Part shown: one piece after another, positions 1-9,600 of the stretch | How positions within the stretch are numbered: position 1 is the stretch's first letter | Layout of the letters: every line of letters starts with the position of its first letter | Assembly (NCBI GenBank): GCA_021818955.1 | Contig: JAKASR010000003.1 | Coordinates: forward strand, 62,001 to 126,000 | DNA: 64,000 nucleotides | Direction: 5' to 3' | DNA from: Acidobacteriota bacterium | GTDB taxonomy: Bacteria; Acidobacteriota; Terriglobia; Terriglobales; SCQP01 | Made by a program: the position numbers and the translations under genes | Notes under the pieces: generated by a model | Databases searched by the model: none | The model's input: the letters and a program-made list of their open reading frames with translations, nothing else | Told to the model about the DNA's origin: nothing

Positions 1-809
1 CCGTCTATATCGCCCTGCCCAACGCCTTGCATGCCGAGTACACCATCCGCGCGGCGCGCGCCGGCAAGCATGTGCTGTGTGAAAAACCGATGTCCGCCCA
101 GGTGGAACAGGCCGAGCGGATGGTTGCCGCCTGCCGTTCCGCCGGCCGCAAACTGATGATCGCCTATCGCTGCCAATATGAGCCGGCGACGTTGCGCGCC
201 CGCCAACTGGTGCGCGCCGGCCGCCTCGGCCGCCCGCTGGTCATCACCGCCCGTTTTGGCTTCGATATCTCGCCCAGCTTCCGCCTGATGGGCGAAACCC
301 GGCCCGAATGGCGGCTGCAACGCGCCCTGGCCGGCGGCGGCCCGCTCATGGATGTCGGCATCTATTGCCTCAACGCCAGCCGCTTTATCACCGGCCAGGA
401 GCCGGCGGGGATACAGGCGGAAAGCTCAAGCCAGCCCGGCGACCCCCGCTTTCGCCAGGTCGAAGAGAACCTGGCCTGGAGCATGCGCTTCCCTTCCGGC
501 CTGGCCGCCGCCTGCGCCACCAGTTATGGCGTTTCCCTGGGCGAGAGTTTTGAGCTGTCCGGCTCCCGCAATGCCAGCTTGCGCATGGACCCGGCATACG
601 GATATGCCAGCCACCGCCTGCAAGTTACCGGCGGCGGGGCGCCGCTCGACTTCCAGCCCGATTTTTCCGGACACCGCCAGTTCGGCGCCGAAGCCGAGCA
701 TTTCGCCCGCTGCATCCTCGAAAATCGCACGCCCCGCTCGCCCGGCGAAGAAGGGCTGCGCGATATGCGCCTGATCGCCCGCATCTATGCCGCCGCCCGG
801 CGCACTTAA
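1..809 (+). CDS. Gfo/Idh/MocA family oxidoreductase, 3' part
   Basis: The gene enters from the left edge in frame 3, so the Rossmann N-terminus is missing. The visible part opens with YIALPNALH and then a GKHVLCEKPM segment, which is the family signature around the catalytic EKP lysine. It continues through the C-terminal alpha/beta domain (GGGPLMDVGIYCLN) and stops at 807-809. Members are NAD(P)-dependent dehydrogenases of sugars, inositols or related polyols. The substrate cannot be told from this fragment. The gene converges on the MutS-like gene with only 16 bp between stops. Confidence 0.9.
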   Translation, partial: VYIALPNALHAEYTIRAARAGKHVLCEKPMSAQVEQAERMVAACRSAGRKLMIAYRCQYEPATLRARQLVRAGRLGRPLVITARFGFDISPSFRLMGETRPEWRLQRALAGGGPLMDVGIYCLNASRFITGQEPAGIQAESSSQPGDPRFRQVEENLAWSMRFPSGLAAACATSYGVSLGESFELSGSRNASLRMDPAYGYASHRLQVTGGGAPLDFQPDFSGHRQFGAEAEHFARCILENRTPRSPGEEGLRDMRLIARIYAAARRT

Positions 810-825
810 GCCTGGCGTTCAACTA

Positions 826-2637
826 TTAGCCATTCCCCAGCTCCAGCCCCACCGCCCGCATCAACTGCAAGGCGTTGCTCGAGCGCACGACTCCCGGCTT
901 CAGCCGGTAATCGAAGCTCAAGCGTCCCGCGACGATTTGATCTTCAAAATGCCCGTTGCGCGCCTCCGGCATTTCCAGCGGGAGCCGGGTCAAGGCCAGA
1001 TCGTGGGTGGTAATCAGGCCCACTGCGCCGCGGCCGAGCAGCGCGCGGGCGATGAAGCGCGTGCCTTCATAGCGGTCGTGCGAGTTGGTGCCGGAAAGCA
1101 ATTCATCCAGCAGGAACAAGAGCGGCAGGGGGCCGGCCGCCAGGTCGGCCAGCAGTTTCAGCCGCTGGATTTCGGCATAGAAGCGCGAAATTCCGCCCTG
1201 CAAGGAGTCGAGCACGCAAATAGAGGCGCCCACGGCCAGAGGCGATAGCCGCAGGCGGCGGGCGCGCACCGGCGCGCCGCATTGCGCCAGCACCACATTG
1301 AGCCCGATGCCGCGCAAAAACGTGCTCTTGCCCGCCATGTTAGGGCCGCTGACGATCAATAGCCGGTGTTCGGCGTCGAGCCGGAGATCGTTGCCGACGG
1401 CTTTTCCGGCGGGCAGCAGCGGATGCGCCAGCTCTTCCGCTTCCAGCAGCGGGCGGGCGGCGCAGAATTCCGGCTGGGCATGGCCGGGATGCTCCCAAGC
1501 ATAGCCGCCAATCGCGGCCAGCGCTTCCATCTCGCCTACCGCCGCCAGCCAGCCGCGCAGCGCGCGGCCGTGCGCCTGCCGCCAGCGTTCCACCGCCAAG
1601 GTCCATTGCGCGGCATAAAAAATAAAAGGCGAAAACGGCTGGACGAACAGGTTGCGCCGCGCTTCCAGGCTCTCGGCGCGGCGGCGCAGGCGGCGCAACG
1701 CCACGGAGGCCGGAGACGAGCCCTCCAACAGCGCGGTTTGCAGAGCGCGCAAACGCGGCGCGCTAAACTCTTCCCGCTCCATCCGGGCCAGCACTTGTTC
1801 CAGGGGCTTGAACTCCGGCGCCAGGGATTCCACCGCGGCGGCGGCCGCATGCACGCGCCGATTCAGCCAGCGGCTGAGGCCCAGATTGAGGATGGAGATG
1901 AGCAGTAAGGGCAGCCAGTGATGCCGCGCCAGCCCCAGCGCCACGGCGGCCAGCCAGGCCAGCATCAACAGCGCCAATGCCAGCGCCCAGGCGCGCGCCG
2001 GCCGGAAAATGCCGGCATGCTCGCCCCAGGCGGTCAGCGCATCCGGCGAGACTTCCGCCCGCAGCCGCTCGCCGGCGGCGCCCAGCCGCTCGCGAAAATC
2101 CAGCCGGCCGCCCAACTCGGCCGCCGCCGCCTGCCGGGCGCGCACTTCCTCGGGCGAGGCCGGGTGCAACAGCCAGGCGGCCAGGGCCGCTTCGCCGGCG
2201 CGGGTGCGCGCGGTGCAGAGCAGCTCAAACAGCGAGCCGGAACCGAACAGGTCGAGATCGCGGGCATAGGGATGCGCCGGGTCGAGATAGGATTCGCCGC
2301 TGAGGCCTTTGCCCGCCCAGCGGTCTTCCAGCCGGGCCAGCCCGCGCTCATAAAATGCGGCCGCGCGCTCCCCCCTCCGCTGCGCTTTCAGCACGCGCTC
2401 ATGCCCGATCGCCAAGGCCAAAAAGATAACGGCCGCGGCCAGCGCGAATGGCGCCAGCGGCGCGACATGGCGCAACCCGAAAAGCGCCAGCAGCGCGGCC
2501 GCCGCAAAAATCAGCTTGGAGTATCCCAAGCGGCCGTCCCAGGTGTTTCCGCGCGCCAGCCGTTGCCGGATTTGCTCCAGCCGCCGGCGATAGATGGCCG
2601 GTGGCGTTTCCATGAGCAGGGCGTCTTCTGTTTTCAT
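826..2637 (-). CDS. Membrane-anchored MutS-family ATPase (no mismatch-recognition domain)
   Basis: This 603-residue protein carries the MutS C-terminal ATPase: Walker A GPNMAGKST at residues 431-439, Walker B LLFLLDE near 506-512, then a SGTNSHDR segment. The mismatch-binding and connector domains of MutS are absent. Instead there are hydrophobic helices at about 41-78 and 214-255, a layout seen in a widespread group annotated as MutS-related. It is therefore unlikely to be the housekeeping mismatch-repair protein. It lies 21 bp downstream of the amidohydrolase stop on the same strand, so the two are probably cotranscribed. An alternative start is Met9. The ATPase call is firm; the cellular role is not known. 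Confidence 0.85.
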   Translation of the reverse strand: MKTEDALLMETPPAIYRRRLEQIRQRLARGNTWDGRLGYSKLIFAAAALLALFGLRHVAPLAPFALAAAVIFLALAIGHERVLKAQRRGERAAAFYERGLARLEDRWAGKGLSGESYLDPAHPYARDLDLFGSGSLFELLCTARTRAGEAALAAWLLHPASPEEVRARQAAAAELGGRLDFRERLGAAGERLRAEVSPDALTAWGEHAGIFRPARAWALALALLMLAWLAAVALGLARHHWLPLLLISILNLGLSRWLNRRVHAAAAAVESLAPEFKPLEQVLARMEREEFSAPRLRALQTALLEGSSPASVALRRLRRRAESLEARRNLFVQPFSPFIFYAAQWTLAVERWRQAHGRALRGWLAAVGEMEALAAIGGYAWEHPGHAQPEFCAARPLLEAEELAHPLLPAGKAVGNDLRLDAEHRLLIVSGPNMAGKSTFLRGIGLNVVLAQCGAPVRARRLRLSPLAVGASICVLDSLQGGISRFYAEIQRLKLLADLAAGPLPLLFLLDELLSGTNSHDRYEGTRFIARALLGRGAVGLITTHDLALTRLPLEMPEARNGHFEDQIVAGRLSFDYRLKPGVVRSSNALQLMRAVGLELGNG

Positions 2638-2658
2638 TCCTGGCCCCCGCCTTTGTTT

Positions 2659-3552
2659 TCAGCCGCCATTAACCGCGGGAATATTTGCTTGAGCGGGCGG
2701 ATGAGAGCCGGCAGCTAACCGATACAGCCGCACCGCGTTGGCATAAAACAGCTTGTGCCGGTTAAGCTCGCCCGCATCGCGGGTCAGCGCATCGAGCGCT
2801 TCCACCCATTGCCGCAGCGAAGCGGAGAGCGTACACACCGGCCAATCGCCGCCGAACATCACCCGATCCCAGCCGAAGCACTCGATTACATGTTCGACAT
2901 AGGGCCGCAGGTCTTCCGCCGACCAGTGTTGCGGATCGGCGTAGGCCACGACGCCGGAAATTTTCGCGGCCAGGTTGGGCAGGCGCGAGAGCTCGCGGAT
3001 ATGCCGGCGCCAAGGCTCCAGCTCGCGTTCTTTCACCCGCGGCACTCCGCAATGATCGAGCACGAACTGCACCTCGGGACAGGCGCGCGCCAGCCGCAGC
3101 GCGATCGGCAACTGCCGCGCCAGCAGGCAAAGGTCGAAGCTCAAGCCCCAGGGAGCCAGCCGGCGCAAGTTTTCCGCAAACCGCGGCGGCTCGGAAAGCT
3201 CATCCGGCTGGGTATGCAGAATGCGGCGCAGCCCCTTCAGCCGCGGCGCGCCCGCCGCCAGGCGTTCGAGGTAGCGGGGAAAATCGGGCGACTCCGGGCG
3301 TGCGCCGGCGATGACCGCGGTCATGGGGCTCTCTTCCCCGGCCAAGCGCAGCACCCAGCGGGTTTCCTCCTCCAGGTATGGGAGATCGACATCGGCTTCC
3401 ATGAAGATGCTCTGCTCGATGCCCAGCCCGGCGGCGGCGGCGCGATAATCCCCGGGCAAATAGCTGCGGCGCAACCGCGGCAGGCCCTCCAGCCAGGCAT
3501 AGTTGAAGCGCTCAAGATCCCAGAGATGTTGGTGGGTATCAATGATTTTCAT
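2659..3552 (-). CDS. Amidohydrolase family 2 protein (lactonase-like, COG3618 type)
   Basis: The start is placed at ATG 3550-3552, which gives MKIIDTHQHLW. The longer open frame to 3660 adds 36 residues with no family resemblance. The N-terminal HxH metal motif (DTHQH), the mid-chain LDHCGVP and the late FGGDWP motif are characteristic of metal-dependent TIM-barrel amidohydrolases related to L-fuconolactonase and 2-pyrone-4,6-dicarboxylate hydrolase. A sugar-lactonase role is plausible given the sugar-type oxidoreductase nearby, but this is inference. The gene is divergent from the LysR gene, with a strong inverted repeat between them. Confidence 0.8.
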   Translation of the reverse strand: MKIIDTHQHLWDLERFNYAWLEGLPRLRRSYLPGDYRAAAAGLGIEQSIFMEADVDLPYLEEETRWVLRLAGEESPMTAVIAGARPESPDFPRYLERLAAGAPRLKGLRRILHTQPDELSEPPRFAENLRRLAPWGLSFDLCLLARQLPIALRLARACPEVQFVLDHCGVPRVKERELEPWRRHIRELSRLPNLAAKISGVVAYADPQHWSAEDLRPYVEHVIECFGWDRVMFGGDWPVCTLSASLRQWVEALDALTRDAGELNRHKLFYANAVRLYRLAAGSHPPAQANIPAVNGG

Positions 3553-3710
3553 AGACAGAGTTTCCAGCGGCTCCGGAATTTTTTCCGCCGCCAGCCAGTC
3601 GCCGGCAGCGCGGTTTGCATCCTCACCCAGTACACACCCTTCGTAACAGATTGCGGCCAAGCCCGGACGCCGGCTATGGGCGGAAGTTTATTCAGGCCGG
3701 CTTGACGGCT

Positions 3711-3756
3711 CAAAATTGCATTTTCAACTTAAACGACTGAAAAAGCAGCAATTTTG
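3711..3756. promoter_or_regulatory. Long inverted repeat in divergent intergenic region (candidate operator)
   Basis: The outer arms CAAAATTGC (3711-3719) and GCAATTTTG (3748-3756) match perfectly. Inside them TTTTCA pairs with TGAAAA, leaving a small bulge and an 11-nt loop. The element sits between the divergent amidohydrolase and LysR starts, where LysR proteins usually bind. It could equally act as an RNA hairpin in the LysR leader. Confidence 0.5.
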
Positions 3757-3793
3757 AAGCGGCGAAAAAATCACGCTGGAGTGCGGTCAAAGT

Positions 3794-4744
3794 ATGTGCT
3801 TAAATATGCCCACGGTCATGCGGTCCGACACGATCCTGGATGCCCGTTTATTACATTGCATCGTGCTGACCGGCGAAGAACTGCATCTTTCGCGCGCGGC
3901 CGCGCGCCTGGGAATCACCGAGGCGGCGCTACAATCCGAACTGGAGAAGGCGGAACGGCAACTGGACACGCGCTTGTTTATCGCCGACGCCTATGGCCTG
4001 CAGCCGACGGCTTCCGGTTCATATTTTATCGAAGTGGCGCGCAAGCGCCTGTTGCAGGCGGAATTGGCGATTTACGCCGGCCTGACCACGGCGCCGCCGA
4101 AGCGCAGCCGCCTGGCGTATGGCCCACTCGTCAATCCGGACCTGCTGGAAGCGATGGTGAAATTGCGCGCGCACTATGGCGGCGTGCCGGAACTTTTCAG
4201 CGTCCACGCCCGCGATCAAATTGAATGCTTACGCAAGGGCGTTTTTAATATCGGGTTGCTGATTGAGAGCACCATGGCGGCGGTTGGAGTGGAGATGGCG
4301 CCCTTGTTTGCGGAACGTTTATTCGCGGTATTGCCCGCCCGGCATGAATTGGCGCGCCGGGGCGAGCCGGTGTCCCTGTCGGAATTGCGTACTTTGCCCA
4401 TGATCAGCCTGGGCGCGCCCGCTTACCGTCATCTCGATCAGCATCTACGGCAAATTTGCCGGCACGCCGGGCTTGAGCCGCGCGACGGCCCCGAAGCCGC
4501 CAGCCTGGCGGAAGCCGTGCTGTTAACCGGCCAGGGCGACGGCTTTTGCCTGGCGCGCGAATGCGAGCTTCGCTTTGCCCGCCCCGAGGCCGTATTTCTG
4601 CCGCTGCAAGGGAAACCGGTCTGGATCCATACCACGCTGGCATTTCGCAGCGGCTACCGGGATGCATTCCTCGATCAGTTCCTCCCCGCGCGCCCGGCGG
4701 CCGCTTCCATCCGCGCACTGCTGTCGCGCGCCGATTCCGCCTGA
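3794..4744 (+). CDS. LysR-family transcriptional regulator
   Basis: This 316-residue protein has a typical LysR layout. A winged-helix domain contains LHLSRAAARLGITEAALQ and the following ERQLDTRLF. A periplasmic-binding-like effector domain follows, with LFAVLPARHELA and a late GDGFCLA segment. The start is uncertain: ATGs at 3794, 3806 and 3818 are all possible, and a GGAG lies 12 nt before the first. It is transcribed away from the amidohydrolase gene, which is its likely target along with itself. The effector is not recognisable. Confidence 0.88.
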   Translation: MCLNMPTVMRSDTILDARLLHCIVLTGEELHLSRAAARLGITEAALQSELEKAERQLDTRLFIADAYGLQPTASGSYFIEVARKRLLQAELAIYAGLTTAPPKRSRLAYGPLVNPDLLEAMVKLRAHYGGVPELFSVHARDQIECLRKGVFNIGLLIESTMAAVGVEMAPLFAERLFAVLPARHELARRGEPVSLSELRTLPMISLGAPAYRHLDQHLRQICRHAGLEPRDGPEAASLAEAVLLTGQGDGFCLARECELRFARPEAVFLPLQGKPVWIHTTLAFRSGYRDAFLDQFLPARPAAASIRALLSRADSA

Positions 4745-4812
4745 AATTCACGCTTGCACTCTCCACCCCCGGCCTGTGGGCAATGCTTCCAGCAATTTTT
4801 TCGAAATTGAGC

Positions 4813-4884
4813 ATGGCTTCAGGCAATTTCTTTGAAATTGCCAATGACGAAAACTGCTGCGCGACCCGGCCGTTAACGCTTTAA
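4813..4884 (+). repeat. Dispersed intergenic repeat, downstream-half copy
   Basis: The copy contains a perfect CAATTTC-TTT-GAAATTG hairpin at about 4823-4840, then AACTGCTGC and the conserved end CGGCCGTTAACGCTTT. The same order recurs at 10329-10390, so this is a family member and not a local accident. The 4745-5191 gap holds this copy, an AT-rich stretch (about 4885-4945), the phased sites and another partial copy, and no gene. Confidence 0.7.
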
Positions 4885-4944
4885 GTTGTCAGAATTATTT
4901 GACGAATTTTTCACAGATTTTATAGCCAAGCTATTGAAAATAAA

Positions 4945-5073
4945 GCGTTATTCCACGAAAAGGCCGGTTATTCCAAAAAACAGCCCGTTGTCTCAGGCCT
5001 GGAATAACGGGAATGGCCTTTAGGTTCATACATTTACATCCGTTATTCCAAATCCACGCACTTGGAATAACGG
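4945..5073. repeat. Five helically phased GTTATTCCA sites (iteron-like array)
   Basis: GTTATTCCA occurs at 4947-4955, 4967-4975 and 5042-5050, and its complement TGGAATAAC at 5000-5008 and 5063-5071. Start-to-start steps are 20, 33, 42 and 21 bp, close to 2, 3, 4 and 2 helical turns. The last two sites form a perfect 12-bp inverted repeat (CCGTTATTCCAA, 5040-5051 and 5062-5073) with a 10-bp spacer. An AT-rich stretch lies to the left. Both flanking genes end here, so an ordinary operator role is unlikely. Confidence 0.75.
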
Positions 5074-5110
5074 GACAAAACTGGGTTATTTCACACACAG
5101 TAAGCGACCC

Positions 5111-5186
5111 AGCCGCCGCTTTTAGTTTTAGGGGCTGACGCTCACCCGACATGAACGGCAATCCGACGCGGCCGTTAACGCGGTTG
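5111..5186 (+). repeat. Dispersed intergenic repeat, degenerate copy
   Basis: It begins with CGCTTTTAGTTTTAGGGGCTGACGC, a variant of the family's CGCTTTTACTTTTAGGCGCTGACGC head, and ends with GACGCGGCCGTTAACGC. The GTCCGG hairpin is missing. It lies at the 3' end of the AAA ATPase gene. Confidence 0.65.
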
Positions 5187-5191
5187 AGGAT

Positions 5192-6304
5192 TCAAGAAAA
5201 ATGCAAGCCCCAAACGGTTCCATCTTTGGCTTCTCCCAAATAGGCGGAGCGCACGCCCAGCGTTTGTTTAGCACGAAAAATAGTGCTCCGGCTAAATCCG
5301 AACATAGACGCTTCCTTCAGAAGTTGCCGCGAGGGCACAACGCCGGCATTCAGCCGCTTCTGCAACCAAATACAAGCCTCTTCCAGCGGCATGTAATGGC
5401 TCACCTGGATGAGATTTTCCGCGCCTTGGGGAGAGGGACCGAGCCATTCGATGGTTTGGGCGTTCTGGCCATAGACGCGATAGGCGCAGGAAGCGGGCAG
5501 ATAAGTCAGGTTGGATTTAGTGGAGGCGAGGACGCACTGCCGGGGATTAGCGGGGTCGCGGGCGGCGAGCAGGGCCATGCGGGCCATGCCGATGAGGCCG
5601 ATGCTGCCGAGGCCGCGATAGAGAGGGTTGGCGGCGCCAGATTTGCGCAAGTGGCGGAGCATCAGCACCGCGGCGCCGGTGGAGGCGGCGGCATCGGCCA
5701 GCTTCTTGAGCGAGAGGTGCACATCGGTAAAGCTGGAGGTATTGGCCTGATAGGGCATCCAGCTCAAGAGCGGATCGAGCACCACCAGGCTGGCGCGATA
5801 GCGGCGGATGAAGCGGCGGAGCTGATCGGTATCGCGCAAGCCGGCCCATTGGCGCGGGCCCACCAGAAAACAGCATTCGAGGTGAGCGCGGGCGGCGATC
5901 AGGCGAGGCTTGATGACGGAGGCAAAATCGTCTTCGGCGCTGGCGATAATGACGTTATGCCGGGCCTGGGGCATTTCCTGAATGCCGGGCAGCAGCATGA
6001 GGGGGGTGGTGAGCTGGGCGGCGATTTGCAGCGAGATCAGGCTTTTGCCCACGCCGGGATCGCCATCGAGCAAGGTAAGCATGCCGCGCGCCAGCCTTCC
6101 GGGCCAAAGCCATTCCACCGGCTTCTCTTCGACATGGGCGGCGCAGACCGGATCGGGATCGTCGGCGCTGACAGGCTCTTTATTCTTATTAGCGATTTCC
6201 TGAATTTCCTGCTGATAAGTCCTTTTCCGCAGGCCCTCGTAATCGTAGTGATCCTGCCGGAAGAACTTCTCATCGGTACTTTGGGGCGGAGCATGACGCC
6301 ACAT
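5192..6304 (-). CDS. AAA ATPase, RepA/DnaB-like helicase family (AAA_25)
   Basis: This 370-residue protein has Walker A GDPGVGKS at 81-88, a Walker B-like VVLDPL at 174-179 and an intervening ASAEDD motif, typical of the RecA-fold RepA group (RSF1010-type hexameric helicases, AAA_25). A C-terminal segment (about 310-370, with SRQLLKEASMFGFSRSTIFR) looks like a winged helix. The start has an almost ideal Shine-Dalgarno (GGAGGTG, 5 nt away), stronger than most genes here. Proteins of this type are common on plasmids, prophages and integrated elements. The phased-site array immediately downstream makes a replication-module remnant worth considering. No primase or initiator gene is adjacent. Confidence 0.85.
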   Translation of the reverse strand: MWRHAPPQSTDEKFFRQDHYDYEGLRKRTYQQEIQEIANKNKEPVSADDPDPVCAAHVEEKPVEWLWPGRLARGMLTLLDGDPGVGKSLISLQIAAQLTTPLMLLPGIQEMPQARHNVIIASAEDDFASVIKPRLIAARAHLECCFLVGPRQWAGLRDTDQLRRFIRRYRASLVVLDPLLSWMPYQANTSSFTDVHLSLKKLADAAASTGAAVLMLRHLRKSGAANPLYRGLGSIGLIGMARMALLAARDPANPRQCVLASTKSNLTYLPASCAYRVYGQNAQTIEWLGPSPQGAENLIQVSHYMPLEEACIWLQKRLNAGVVPSRQLLKEASMFGFSRSTIFRAKQTLGVRSAYLGEAKDGTVWGLHFS

Positions 6305-6580
6305 GATTCACCTCCGAAAAGCCGCCAGCCAAGGGAAAAACATCAGCGATCATTTTTAGCTGGCCGCCACCATCCCCCTAAAATAGCAACCCCGTCAATC
6401 CAAGGAAAAAATTAAATATTCAATAACATGCCTGGATTCAAATATTTACAACGTGCATTCCGGATCAAGCCTTAAAAACTGACGGCGGTTGGTTTTGCAT
6501 CGATATTTTTTGTCTAAATGTCTTCGCTTTTTATTCGCCTTTCGGACTAAACGCATATTTATCAAGGATTTATGTAATCA

Positions 6581-6621
6581 GAAAAGAAAAACGCGGGCGT
6601 GGCTTTGAACCACGCCCGCGC
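6581..6621 (-). terminator. Rho-independent terminator of the TonB receptor gene
   Basis: A perfect 11-bp stem CGCGGGCGTGG / CCACGCCCGCG (6592-6602 and 6610-6620) with a 7-nt loop is followed, on the minus strand, by TTTTTCTTTTC. It lies 16 bp past the receptor stop codon. Confidence 0.92.
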
Positions 6622-6636
6622 CTAAGAGACGACGAA

Positions 6637-9600
6637 CTAGAAAAGGAACTTCAGACCCAACTCGATGATGCGCGGGTCATAGGTTGAAGACGAGCGCATG
6701 AAGTTGGTCGAACCCAACGAACCATCAATGCCGGCAAATTGAGCCGAATTGAAGGAGTTAAAGGTTTCGCCGCGCAACTGCATGTTCACCTTTTCGGTGA
6801 TACGGAAGTTCTTGTACAGACCCATGTTGAAGTTGAGGTCACCGGGACCGTACAGGGTGTTGCGCCCGATGTTGCCAAAGGTCAAGCCGACCGGCAGGGC
6901 AAAGGCAGAGGGATTGAAGTACAGCTTACTGGCGGAAGCGGTGGGGCCATTATTGGCCGGCGCACTGAAGGGATTGCCAACCAGATCCACGAACGAACCG
7001 GTGCCACCCGAGCCGCCGACGCCGGCGCTATCGCCATGGTTGCTGCCATTGGTCACCGTGAACGGGGTGCCGGTAAAGGCCGACATGATGCCCGTCCATT
7101 CCCAACCACCGAGGATGCCGTTATGGCTGAGGAACGGCAGCGGGTAAACCCAACTCAAGCTCAGATTTTGCCGCTGATCGAAGCCCGAATTGGAGTACAT
7201 GGCATGCATGTTGTAGACGTTGACAAAGCTGCCATCGTAACGGCTGGAGCCGTCATCCAGAGCATGGCTCCAGGTATAGGCGGTGGTGAGGAAGAGCGTA
7301 CCGATACTGCCGTGCACGGAAACCTGCAGGGAGTTGTAGTTGGAGTTGGCGCCCATGGGCAGCAAGGAAATGCCGCCATAGCCGAGATAGGGGACATAAG
7401 CGCCGGTATTACCGCCGCATCCTATCCACTCGTTCAACTGCCATTGATTCGCGGTGCCGATGATGCTGGTCGGCGGATTGGGGCCGCCATTCAGGTACGG
7501 GTTGGCCGGGTCGGAGCAATCAATCGGCTTTCCGGCGAGCGCGCCACCATCGAGGGTGCTGTTAGCGGCATAGGGCGTGCCGGCGAGCGAGACCGGGTGC
7601 AGCTGGTTCAGATTGCCCTGCTGGGCCAAGTGCGTGCCCTTGCTGCCGACATAGGCGATCTGTCCCACCAGATTATGGAGGAACTGGTGCTGCAGGCTGA
7701 GATTCCATTGCTGCACCATAGGCCAGAGACCGACCGCGGGAATGGCGCCGATGCCGAGCGGGAAGTTGGCGCTACTGCTGCTGGCGACGGCGTTATAGCC
7801 GGCGATATTGGTCACCGTGGGGCTGAGCTGCAGCGGCGGGTTGCGCATGTTATCAACGATATCGTTGCTGTTGGTATGGTCGTAGAAGATGCCATAGCCG
7901 GCGCGGAGGGAAGTCTTGCCGGTGCCGGTGGGATCCCAGGCGAAGCCAACGCGCGGCGCCCAGTTCAGCAGATGGTTGGAGTTGCAACTAGGCGGCTGCC
8001 CCTTCACGCCGCAGTTGACCAAGCCATTGTACAGATTGCCGGTGACCACATCGTTATTGAGGTTCACCTGGGTAGCGCCGCGAACGTAAGCCGAGGGCTC
8101 GAAGTTATAGAGCAGGTTTTTGGCATCGTAGAAGCCGCCCATCAGATTGAGCTGCATGCCCAAATTGACCGTCAGGCGAGGCGACACATGCCAATCGTCT
8201 TGCAGGAACAAGTTGCCGGTCTTGTAACGGTCGTAATACTTGGGCTGGTCATTGACCTGGTTGAAGTAGTTCATGTCGCCGATGAACATGTCGGCCAAGC
8301 CGTTGCCGGTGGAGTTGGACTGGCAGCCACCGCAGAAGAACATGAAGCCCTGGGTGTCGCCACCCTGCATTTCATTTTTCTGGGCCGCATCCAACTCGGC
8401 GCCGAAGGTCAGGTTTTGCGCGCCGACGATCCAGTTCATCTGGTCGCGGTAAGTGTAGGTCGGGTTGGAGTTGAACCAAGGCTCGTCACCGGTATCTTCG
8501 CCGAAGTTATCTTGCGGATTGCAGCAAAGCGCGATTCCGGGCAGGTATCCCTTGGGATTAGGGAACAGCCCCTTCATGGTGAAGGTGGAGGGAGCCATGA
8601 TCGGGCCGCTGTTGGTCAAGCCGATATGGTCGGCGGTATAGCCGGCCACGAAGTCGTTGGTCAGCGAAGGGGTGATGGTGGTGGTCAGGTGGGCGACCAT
8701 ATCCACGCCGGGGCCGACGAAATTAGTCTGCACGGTGGGGAAACTGGCCCATGCCCAGAGCGTCGGCACCGCGGTCGTGCTCCAGGAATCATGGATGAAG
8801 GTGTAGTACAGGTGCCAGTTCTGGCCGAAGTTCTGATCCACGCGGAACAGGGTCTCGTACCAATTGGTCGCATACGAAGGGCTGGACACGTAAAACGAAT
8901 TCGCGCCCGAGCCGGTATTGGACTGCGGAATCAGCGCCAGCAGCGCCGCGGCGTTGGGATCGATCGGCACCGTGTTATTGGGGTAAGCGGCGCCGGTGGC
9001 GGGATCGACCGGGCAATTGGAGCCCGGACAGACGTCGCTGAAGTTGCCGGCGCGCTCGGCGTTGGAAGGCACCTGCACGTTGAATTGAGAAGGTTCCTTC
9101 TGCTTGCGCCATTCGGAAGACCAGAAGATGAAGGTCTTGTTTTTGATGATCGGGCCGCCCAAGGTGAAGCCGAAGTCGTTTTTCTTGTAGGACGGCCGCG
9201 GGGTGCCGCTGGCGTTGTTGAAATAGTAATTAGAGTTCAGCGCCTGGTTGCGCAAAAATTCGTAGGCGTCGCCATGCCAGGAGTTGGTGCCCGACTTAAT
9301 GCTGGTCATGACGGTGCCGGAAGCATTACGCGAATATTGCGCGCCGTAATTGGAGGTCAGCACGCGCACCTGCGAGATGGCGTCAACGCTGGGATAAACG
9401 TTAAGGGTGCCGTTGCTGCCGTTGTCTTCCGCGTTGGAGCCGTCAATTTCCCAGTTGTTTTCGGTGCCGCGGCCTCCGTTAACGTTATAACCGATGCCGC
9501 CATAGACGCCGACCACGCCTTCCGACGGGCCGGAGTTGACCACGCCCGGGGTAAGGGTGATCAATTGGGCGAAATCGCGGCCATTGAGCATCAACTGCGT

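Noticed and set aside
4945-5096. DnaA boxes
   Set aside because: GTTATTCCA resembles but does not match TTATNCACA, and the nearby TTATTTCACA has an extra base. No true box was found.
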